Source: Seison nebaliae
Taxonomy: Eukaryota > Rotifera > Pararotatoria > Seisonacea > Seisonidae
Length of the DNA: 64,000 nt
Assembly: GCA_023231475.1 (NCBI GenBank)
Contig: JALJEE010002126.1
Span: 29,894-93,893 of the forward strand
Direction: 5' to 3'
The notes beneath the pieces are model-generated. The model did no database searches. It saw only the letters and a program-made list of their open reading frames with translations, and was not told where the DNA came from. Positions 51,013 through 61,400 of the stretch are shown in pieces (position 1 is the first letter of the stretch; each line of letters starts with the position of its first letter). The translations under genes and the position numbers were made by a program.

Positions 51013-51218
51013 AGTGAATTCCTTTCCGAAATATCCTAAAGAGAGTGAGTTCCTCTGTGCACTGAAAAAAAGGGTGAGTTCCTCTCCGCAATAGACCCAG
51101 ATGAGTGAGTTCCTCTCCGAAATTGCAATATTTGCCTTTTTTCACAGAATGAGTTTCGCTCCGAAATTAGAGTGATTTCCACTCCGAAAATTAAAAATAG
51201 CGTGAGTTCCTCTATAAG
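51013..51218. repeat. 30-base minisatellite with core GTGAGTTCCTCTCCGAAAT
   Basis: Seven copies of a core of about 20 bases starting near 51013, 51043, 51073, 51103, 51147, 51170 and 51200. The first four are spaced exactly 30 bases apart. The core is better conserved than the intervening bases and is more GC-rich than the surroundings. It lies on the 3' side of the dead LINE, so it may be the decayed tail of that element or an independent repeat. Confidence 0.85.
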
Positions 51219-51439
51219 GCTCTTAGATTCTGTCTTTTATATAATGAAATTTGGAGAAAGTCGTGAGAAACATCTTCCAAAGAAGATCATGTGAAAAGAA
51301 GGTTTATGAGAAATTTATCATCGGAGAAATGTTCCTCGTGAGGAACGACACACCTCATCGGGAAATACCGAAAATATTAAAAATGTTCAAATTTATAATA
51401 ATATTTAGTAGCTAATTAGTAGTTATTTTCAATAATATT

Positions 51440-52760
51440 TTTCAGTTTTCCTTAAAATTAAATATTATCGTAAATAGGAGTTACCAAGAAGAATTTAATT
51501 GATGTTTCGATTTCGGTTTCAACTATTAGTTTCGATTCACATTCTTTCACATTGGAGATTATACATAGACATACATCATCAACACCATGTGACTTATACA
51601 TATTCATACAAGATATTGCGGTACGTAATTCAGCAACAGACACCAACAGAAGACGAAATAATGAATTCGTGATGTCAATATGAGAACGAATTAATTCAAG
51701 ATCGAACATGATAGATTCAAATAAACGTTTAAATTCTTCGATATCGATTTGAAATGAAGTAGCAGAACTTTTCCTCATTAAAAACCGAAATTGGACGAAT
51801 CATTTCTAGAGATATCACGATACTTTTGCTGTTCGGCTTTCTTAGCAAGATCCCTTACAGCAGTTCTAAACTTCTTCCTTGATAACTTTCTAATTGGAAA
51901 AGATGTCTCCTCTGCATCAACTCTTTACTTGTGATTAGCAGTGATCGTGTCATATTTGAGTTGACGAATTTGATGAAAATTAGGAATTTTCCGATTATTG
52001 AGGATTATATTCGTTAAGGATTATTTACATAGTTATATGAACCAGATAATTTAAAGTGTTCATATAATTGGTGAATGGAAGAAAATTAATATCATTCGTT
52101 ATATCAATCACCCGTTGAAGATGCAATTCATTCTTATACACAGGAATAGCAAAGCAATTGATTGAATTCTGAAGTCGGATGCATTGCAGGGAAACCATCA
52201 ATATGACAGCCAGATGATCGGACAGTTTCAATTTGTCTAATATAACACAATCACGAACATTCATACAAAGATTATTAGAAATTAAAAAATGGTCTATCCA
52301 AGAAACACCATTTGAAGAACGAAAAGTAACACACTCGTTAGACTTATATTATAAATCGACGACAAACAATCAAATTCACGTAAGAGATTTTTTCTGCTAA
52401 CTAATAATAGTTCGATATTGAAGGCAGAGAGATTGAAGTTTCCACGATTGATAAATGTCCGACCGTTACATTCATGGAATTGGTCACAATGGTCACTTTT
52501 TTGAAACTATCACCATAAAAGTTGACCAAAAGAATTTGGATTTCAAAACCGAACAAATATGTTGAGAATAAATTCGAAATTTGGTAGGGTACAAGTTTTT
52601 TCAGACCAAAATGATCATACCTGACGAACATGGTAAACGGAAGGTATCCCCGAAGTTTCTCTTTAATAAGCACCTTCCTCTCTTCATTATTAGATTTGGC
52701 ATAAAAAAATTGGGGATAGCTTCCTTTTCTTCATATTTTTATACGAAAGAGAAACATCAG
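51440..52760 (-). mobile_element. Decayed non-LTR retrotransposon (APE endonuclease plus start of RT)
   Basis: On the minus strand, broken frames give pieces of a LINE. An endonuclease segment near 52480-52400 reads FINRGNFNLSAFNIE, where the catalytic GDFN has become GNFN. Its C-terminal part near 52290-52190 reads SWIDHFLISNN and KLSDHLAVILM (family SDHLPV). The RT N-terminal region at 51778-51458 reads VSVAELRTAISCMNMYKSHG, then VDDV, and VTPIYDN (family EVRxAI-KSPGPDGI and PIYK). The fragments lie in different frames with stops between, and the RT catalytic core (YADD) is absent, so it is 3' truncated and inactive. The order fits Jockey/CR1/RTE-like elements; the clade cannot be set. Confidence 0.82.
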
Positions 52761-53246
52761 AATTAATATCAGTAAACAATAACGGAAGAGAATCTAATGG
52801 TTATCATTAAATCGATTTATTTGAAATAAAAAGCAGCTTAGAATTATTTTCTCGTCACAACTTTCTCGTTTCCTTACTTACTTGTATGTCCTTACTTTGA
52901 ATGTAATGGCAGTATACGAATGGAATTGAATAATCAGAAAAGAACGGTTCTCTTAACTGCCACATTTCTTCATCTTCCTAACTACCAGCAAAACAATTCT
53001 TAATCGACTTACTATAATTTTAGATGATTTATAACCTGCAACCCATTTTAGTTACATAATAATGAAGCAAATTTTCTCTAATTACTGTTCGGATGAATTT
53101 TTATAATTTACTACGTCAGTTCCAGAAGTACTTACGTCATGTATTTTATAAATCGATTAAGTTTAAGAAAACAGAAAAATTGTTATGAATTGGTAACTGA
53201 CTAAACATTATTCTTCTAACCGAATTGTTTCTAAATATTAGGAAAC
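52761..53246. other. Intergenic region before fibrinogen-like gene
   Basis: AT-rich, ends with an ATATTAG acceptor-like site five bases before the ATG at 53247. No gene seen. Confidence 0.55.
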
Positions 53247-54063
53247 ATGAACTGTTGGAATTGTCAAATAATCATTCTCTTAATCTTCTATTTGACTAAC
53301 GGAAGTAAATACATTTTGAAAACGGAACAAACTCTACTCTACACACAAATAATTTGTCACCTAAAACTTTGCAACGAAAACTCGAATTGTTTTGGAATTT
53401 ATTCAAAGTCTAGAAAAGTTCATCAATTGGAACGAATCAATTTGAATATGTTTAACCCGAAAACAGATCTTTTTTTAAATTCAAGTTAATTTTAAGTTGT
53501 TGTCCAAAATCGATGATTCTCATGATAATTATCATATGATTATATTTGAATTAGAATACAATTTCATTTACAACAAATTGGTAGAATACAAAAATTTCAG
53601 ATATTCTAATAAAAATAATTTCATAAAATTTGCAAATCTTCATTATGATTATCCGCGAACATTTGATGAATATTCTAAAGGTTTTGCAATAAACGGAAAC
53701 AATTTTTTTATGGGAAACGAATTCTTACATGAATTAAGTCAATTGTGGCCATTGACCGTGAATATATTAATAGAATATACCAATAAACAATTAGGCGATT
53801 TCATGAACAATGATTGTACTTTTGGAGACAAAGATAGTGGTTATGTAGCGAAACTTGGAGCTGATAGGGGGAAAGGAGCATTATTCAATAAATCTCTGAA
53901 AACATGTTTTCATTCAAGTTATATGCCAGTTCATGGAAGTCCATTTAAAGTAAATAATCAATATGGGTTCTGGGGATCTTGCAACGTTCCATTTGTTACT
54001 GTGTTTTTTAAAACGTATGCAGTCTATGTGACAATTAACATCGAATTTGATTTTGAAAATTAA
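53247..54063 (+). CDS. Secreted PAN/apple-like plus divergent fibrinogen-related domain protein
   Basis: Exons 53247-53417 and 53497-54063 give 245 residues. A signal peptide (CQIIILLIFYLTNG) is followed by a short Cys segment resembling part of a PAN/apple module (CHLKLCNENSNCFGIYS). The second exon matches the fibrinogen C-terminal domain: FDEYSKGFAINGNNFFMGNE then FLHELS (family W-x-x-Y-x-x-GFG---FWLGNE-x-H-x-LT), and DKDSGYVAKL---FNKSLKTCFHSS, aligning with the Ca-binding loop and the WWY-x-x-C segment. The middle of the domain is shortened, and the C-terminal part after CNVPF is hydrophobic and unlike the family. The intron was chosen because it joins the two frames with a GTTCAT donor and a TTTTAAG acceptor; the alternative is a frameshift in the T7 run near 53470. 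Such proteins often act as lectins; function here is unproven. Confidence 0.6.
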
Positions 54064-54474
54064 TATATTTATGAAAGTGGAAAGTTGAAAAAACTTCAAA
54101 CGGCGAATAATTTTTAAATCCAATTAATTATTCATATCTTCTAAAAAGAGATTAATGAAATTAAATTAATTATTCATATATTTTAAAAAGACGTCCATAA
54201 CATCTTTAAATTTTCTTTTACGAAACTTAATGTTAATGATCTTTGATTGACATCAATTAGGTTTCTTCATCTTCATTATCAGAATTGTATCTATTGTAAT
54301 GTAAAAGTTTTCCATCTCAACATTCCACGGAGAAGGTTTTGATGAAAACTAATTCGAATCGGATATCTATGTTTAAAATCTTACGAAATTTCCTTATTGT
54401 TGTTGGGAATAATACCGTTCTCTGATACATGCCGAATTATATAAGTGATTCAGAATTGGTTGATATATATATTA

Positions 54475-54505
54475 GTGTGTGTGTGTGTGTGTGTGTGCGT
54501 GTGTG
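54475..54505. repeat. (GT)n microsatellite
   Basis: About 31 bases of GT with one GC interruption, preceded by a short AT run. Confidence 0.95.
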
Positions 54506-55080
54506 ATGTCGGATTCTAAATAACGAAAGTTCATTTGACAAAATCGTCGAAATATGAAGCAGAATAAATAATTTGGTGAGAAATAATTGTTTAGATTATC
54601 ATCCGTCATAAGATGCGAGAACAGAAAAAGTAACTGGAGAAGGGAAAGAATCGGAGGAGATTGAATAGAAGAAAGGGAGAACAGTCAAGTAATGGCGTTA
54701 TCGGTTTATTCTCCCTACCCAGTTCCGTCAGAAGAAGGAGATGGAGAATAAATTTTTAAAAAAATTTTAAAAAAATCTTAAGAGAAAAAATTATTTTTTA
54801 GTTTAAAATATTGATAAATGATTAGTTTGCTTCTGCTCAAAAGAGGAAAAAATGTGGGAAGGAAAAAAAGAAGAATTTTCGGAGAAGAAAAGAAGATGTG
54901 GAGGAATTGAATAAGAATATCGATGTTTGTGTGTGTATGAACTGTTTCGAATTCAACATGATATCGTCAATAAACAAATTGTTGCTTTGGATAAGATAAA
55001 GATGAGAAGGAAAGAATTCAGTGGTAGATATTCTCTATATGTTCAATTCACTTCTATAATAATTTTAAAATAAGAAGAAA

Positions 55081-55110
55081 GGAAAGAAAGAAAGAAAGAA
55101 AGGAAGAAAG
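55081..55110. repeat. (GAAA)n microsatellite
   Basis: Imperfect tetranucleotide purine run. Confidence 0.85.
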
Positions 55111-55451
55111 AATCGGCTCAAACCAATTAAAATCGACTCTTTCTGTTTAAATGATAAATTAGCGTAAAACAGTTTAAAATGAAGAAGATTAATAAATTGT
55201 TCAATCAATTGATGGATTATCGATATATATATGTGTGTTTTTCTGATTAATTTTTTGCTTTGTGGTGTATCGTGATGATGATGGTGGTGGTGGAAGATGA
55301 TGTTGATATTTGTAGAAAATAGTTGAAAAGAAAAAATTTAAAGTAAAATAAATGAATTTTTTTTTCGAATAATTTCGAATCTTATCTATAAAATTTTAAA
55401 GTTGTCTTTCTTTTTTGGGGGGTTGGAGGAAAAATCTCTTTTTCTTCCGCA

Positions 55452-55457
55452 TTTATT
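55452..55457 (-). terminator. Poly(A) signal of filamin
   Basis: AATAAA on the minus strand about 8 bases after the filamin TAA, which would give a very short 3' untranslated region. Further AT-rich candidates lie downstream. Confidence 0.6.
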
Positions 55458-55464
55458 TTTTTCT

Positions 55465-58400
55465 TTATTGCACTTCGATGTTGAACGGACTTCCTGGTAT
55501 GTGATCTTCGCCCCATTTCACGACTAACACGTAAAGTCCACGTTCTTTTACGGTATATGAGACGATATATTTGTTGTTGCCTTGATGACGGACATGCAAC
55601 TCTTCACATGGATGTGTTGGTCCATAAATGCCAACCATTAACATATTATTTCCTGCTGATGTTGTATCGACATTGAATGATGATTCTTGACCAATTTTCG
55701 CGTTTTCCAATCCGGGTCCAAATGCACGTACATTCTTCGCGTCACCATGTGCACTGTCCATCAGTTTTCTTTGTTGTTGAGTTGGTGTAATACTATCAGT
55801 TCCGTTGAATCGTTGTTGAAATTGTTGATATTGAGATGCTGCGCCCATTGATGAGGATGTAGTGTTCGTTTGCATATGCTGCTTCTCTACCGTCTCAACG
55901 ACAAATACACTTTGCTCCTTTGACGCATATGGTGACGACGGTCGTACTTGTAATGAATTTGGTGATGTTTGTATCATTGATTGATTTGCATAATTCAACG
56001 AATCTACTTGTTGCTGTTGTTGTTGTTGAGTGCCGAATACGTGACATTTGAATGGAGAACTTGCAATGTTGACACCACCGAATTTGATGGTAATCAAATA
56101 ATCTCCTGGTGCGGTTGGTGTATAAATGACACGATATCCTTCTTCTGTTTCATGACATTCTAATGTCACTTTTGATGGTCCATCAACTGTGATAGCTAAT
56201 GCACCAGCACCAGCATTTAATGTGTTAACAATGAAATATGTTTGTCGTCCACAATCACATTGATGAAGACCAGGTCCATAAGCACTTACACGACCGGGAT
56301 CACTTATAGCATCTCCAACAACCACACGGAACGGTGATTCTGGTATGGGCGTACCATTCAATCGAACATGAACCCAATGAACACCATTTTCATGAGGAAT
56401 AAATTTCACACGACAATGACCATCGCCCATATCATCGATAAGACCACGTTCCTCAATACCCGACGGTGAAACGATGGAAGTAGTCAAATCACCAACAACT
56501 CCATTCATGTCAACAGTAAATGTACATGGTTTGTTCGCTTGAACTGGTTTCTTTATATTCTCCACATTTAACCGTCTTGCATCGCCAGCTGGTGGTGACA
56601 CATAAACCGAATAAGGTGAATCAGGAATATGTTCATCATTGAATTTGATAGCAACTTGATATTGACCCGGCTCACCACAAACATATGTCACGCCACAAGT
56701 TCCATCTTTACGATCTTCAAAATTTATTTCTGCTTTTGCCGGTCCTTCTACCGCTATCGATAAACCGCCAGCTCCAGCTTCACGTGTATAAATTGAGAAT
56801 TCATTAAATTTGTTAACTTCTCCACGAACCAATCCTGGACCATGTGCGTGTACTTTGTACGCGCCACCCCCTTCAATTGGACCAACAGTAAATTCGAAAG
56901 GTGAACCCGGAATATGTGTATTACGATGTTTCACACTTACTTTATGTACTCCCATTTCTTGTGGTACGAATTTTATCGAATAATTATTATCATCCAACGA
57001 ATGGATACCACACGCTTCCGTTCGACCACTTGGAGCGGTGACATATGCCGAAAGATCTGGAGAATGAACTCCAGGAATTTTCAAACTCAATTCACACTGA
57101 GATCCGATATGTGTCACTTCTGGATTGGTGGCAGTTCTCTTGATTATTTCTCGTTGTTTATCTACTCCCTCTCCAACAACTGGTACATGAAACGGTGATC
57201 CTGGTACTGGTTTATCAGCAAATTTCACATTTATCACATAATTTCCTGGTTCGGTCGGTCGATAAGTCACACGGCATGTCCCGTCTTCATTATCATGACA
57301 TTCGATGTCAGCTTTTGATGGACCTTCGATCGATAATGATAATCCGCCATATCCGGCGTCTTTCGTATTGACTGTAAATTCGTTGAGTTCGTTCGTTTTT
57401 CCTGAATGGAGACCAGATCCATAAGTTCTGACACGATTAGCATTTCCAATTTCTGTCGGTCCCACATGAATATTGAATGGACTACCATTAATTTGCTTAC
57501 CATTCTTAAAGACACTGACATAATGATCACCAACTTCTCGTGGTGTAAATGAAATTCCAAGAGTTCCATTCGACAATTTCTTTAAAAGACACGGCTCTTC
57601 CTTACCACTGGGTGCTCGAATATATGCATCCAATTCATGTACATTTGTATCATCGTCTAACTTCAATGAAACTTCAGAAGCATTTCCAACAGTCAGATAT
57701 GCACGTTTTGGTGAATAAGCCGTACCAGATGATGGTTGTACTTTCGATAAGAATGGCGATCCTTGAATATGTTGATCGGCGAATTTTATTGATAAATGAT
57801 AATCTCCAGGTGTCAACGGATAATATGTAACATCACATGTACCATCCTTATTATCATGACAATCAATTTCCGCTTTCGATGGTCCTTCAACTGCCAATGA
57901 CAAACCGCCAGCACCAGCATCTTTCGTAATGATTTTAAAATGAGCCGGTTCACCAGACACTCCACTACTAAGACCAGGTCCATGAGCTGATACATATCCT
58001 TTCGGTAACGCTTCCACATGAAATTTGAATGGTGCACCAGGTAATGGTACTCCATTATGATTCACTTGTAATTCATGAATTCCGATCATATGTGGTTGAT
58101 ATCGGACGGAAACTGTTCCGTCAGTATTATCTTCCATTATCGGTATTTCACGTTCTCCATTCGGTGTAATGATTGTTGCATGTAATTCGGTTGATGGAGC
58201 GTTGACCGGTAATCGTAAATCAACTGGTCGATAAGATGTCGTTTTTCCATCCCAATTCGATGGTGATTTACTAATCGAATGAATTGATGGTTGTTGTGGT
58301 ATATTTTGTATTTGTGATTGTTGTGTTGGTGAAATGGTTGATCGATTGATATGAATAGGAGTCGCCGTTGTTGATGGTGAATATGGTTGTTCGTTTTCAT

Positions 58401-61400
58401 TCTGATAAGAATTCTGTGATGTAATACTTGCATTCAATACCGGTCGAATTGGTGATTGATGACCAGATAATGATGTTTTGCTCGTATGTGACATTGACGT
58501 TTGGGGAGATATTTGATGAACAGGTTGTGGCTGTTGTTCGATAATTGGTCGAGTATATTTGTCAATTACATTTACTGTTCTATCACCATTCTTCACTGGA
58601 CGTCCTCCGAATAATGTTTCGATTTGATGAGGTCCATTCATGACGGGCGTATAGAAAATATTCACATTTCCATCACCAACTTCATCGACTATCAATGGGA
58701 TTGGTCGACCGGTTGGATCGCGAATATTACACGTCAATTTCCCAATTCCTCCTTTCGATGTATCAGCTGTAATTTTTTGTTCTTCATGTATCTGCACTTG
58801 TGGATTAATACCCGAACCATAAACATTGACATTTTCAGCGTCTCCTGTCGCATTAGCGAACAATTTATTCGGTGTCTGAACATTCTCATTTCCATACAAT
58901 ACATCCAAATCATAATCTCCAACATGAGGTGCGGTAAATGAGACGTCGAATGTTCCATCATTTCTTCTCTTCATATCGACCGGTAATAATTGATTCGTTT
59001 TATTATCATTCACTTTCACTTTGATCTCTTCATTTCCTGCATCTCGAGAATCGATATTGAATGTTGTCGGTAACGACGCTGTTATATTCGGTTTCAATCC
59101 ATTCACTTTCACCAATCGAGCATCACTACTGGGATGTACTTGTGCGGGAAATGGAGAATTTGGCAATTTCTCTCCAGCCCATTGAACATCGACAGCGTGA
59201 GGTCCCTCCGCTGTTGGTAGGACAGTTGCTGAAAATGTTCCATCATTATTCTTTCGAATTTGTGCTGGTTTCCTTCTACCAACCGGATCGATCAATTCTA
59301 CATATGGTGTCAATGATGCCTCGTTATTGGGAGTGGCAGTTCCTGCATTGCGACCATCAATCACAAAATCAGCAGGAACATTTTCTCTTAGAATTTGATT
59401 TGGATATTCCACTTTCACTTTACTCGCGTCAGCCATATCATTAATTTGGACTTTGAATGGAGATCCAGGAATATGTTGCTCGGCGAATTTGATGGAAATA
59501 TCATATGCACCCGATTTCGTCGGTAGATATTCCATCGTACATGTTCCATCTCGATTATCTTTACATTGCATCTTCGCTTCACTCGGTCCTTCAACTGCCA
59601 ATCCGAGAGAACCTTGTCCAGCACCTTTCGTCTCAATTTTAAATTCTTGTGGTACATTTGTAATTCCACCATACAAACCAGGACCATATGCCTTCACTCG
59701 AGCTGGATCACAACCACGTACTGCTCGTACTGAGAATGGAGATCCAGGAACTGGCATTCCTTCGTAAGAAATATCCAATTGATGTTGACCTTCTTCGAAT
59801 GGAACATATTGAACTGAATATGTTCCGTCGCGATTATTCTTGACTGGACATGCGGCTCGCGTATTCTTCGGTCCAGTGATCTCACATCGTACTTCTCCTT
59901 GTCCATTCGAAGTAACTGCACGTGCATCAACTGTAAATTCACTTGGACTATCTAAGAAGACTCCTGTGAGAAGAAGAAAAAAATGGATTATGATCAAATC
60001 GTTTCAATGATGGAATAATATCTCATTCCAATTAATTCTCTCATATACTTTTTTTTTTGGTTTAGTTCCAAATGAAAATTCTTCGTATTTGATTAAATTT
60101 TTAACATAGAGCGAAATTAAATTAGGAAAAAAAACTTAAGAAAAAGAGTAACATGTTGAAAATATTTAAAAAGGGAATTATTTCAAAAAAAATTATCAAA
60201 ATTCAGCTGAAAAAAATTAAAAGAAATCTTTTGAGATTTTCATTCGTTTTATCATCTCAATAAAATGATAAAAGTTGATAGCAAGCAATTATTAGATTCT
60301 CAAATAATAGCCAAAGTAGCTGTAAGAATTCCCTATCAAATTATTTGACTCGCATCTGAGTCTTGAGAGTTGTTGAATTAGACTGACTAAATTCAAATCA
60401 GTCCAATTGTCAACTTGTTTTTTCTTTCTTTTTCCTATGAAGTCAGTTGAGCTGATTAGAAAATAAATTGTATTATTGATTTCCTCATGAAATTCTTTCA
60501 TAATTTTCATTTCATAATAATTATTTTCTTTTTGTTGTTGTTGTTGTTGTTTCTGGAGATATGTTCATTAAAGTAGTATAGCAATTATTGCACTTCACCA
60601 AATCTTATGAATTTATAGCACGTTAAAGAAAGAACGAAGAAGAAGAGAAATGTTGGAGGAGGAAAGATTCATACCATCGGGTGATAATCCAACTCCATAA
60701 CATTTAATTTGAGAAACATCTAAATCTCCAGATACATAAGCGTCGAATGGAGAGCCTTTCACATGTTGTCCATCATGTTTCACATTGATCTTATAATCGC
60801 CCACTGAAGTAGGAGTATAAGTGATTCGTTGTCTTCCATATTTGTCTTCGTCGCTCTTCATTGAGGGACATGTCGGTCCTTCCATGGTCACTTCAATATC
60901 ACCATCTAATTTCGAATGATGTGGTCTCGATTTCATATACGAACTATTTCTACGATTATTTAATGATTCATCTCCATATTTATCATAAGGTGAATCATAA
61001 TGAATGGAAGTATAATTTCCATCATCTCCTTTCACATAATCACCTTTCACATCCTCCACATATTCATTGTTTTTTTTCTTATATCGTTTCTCCACGATAG
61101 GAATCGCTTCACCTTCCTCATTCTTCACGAAACATCCACTCTCGTCTGGTATGAGATGACCAGACTTATCATAATCGAACCGTTTCTTACCCACATGAAT
61201 CGGTTGACCACGATCGTTCAAAATATATTCGCCATTATGACTCGGTTTAAATTGACCGTTCTCGTCGATTGAATAGCGTTGACGGTTTTGTACGTCAATG
61301 AATGGATCCATCCAATGTGGATCTCTGATGAATCGACCGAAATCATCAGCAATCAATCCACCACGTCCATCATCTCGATAACGTTGAGCTCCCACTGGAA

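Larger units (their letters stand above)
54064..55464. other. Convergent intergenic region, 1.4 kb
   Basis: AT-rich, holding the filamin 3' end and two microsatellites. No gene seen. Confidence 0.6.

Noticed and set aside
51013-51218. CRISPR-like repeat-spacer look of the 30-base minisatellite
   Set aside because: Spacers are only about 10 bases and irregular, copies are degenerate, there are no cas genes, and the genome is eukaryotic.
53460-53490. Frameshift pseudogene reading of the fibrinogen-like gene
   Set aside because: A 79-base GTT...AAG intron joins the frames cleanly, matching intron style in the rest of the window, so a broken gene is not required.
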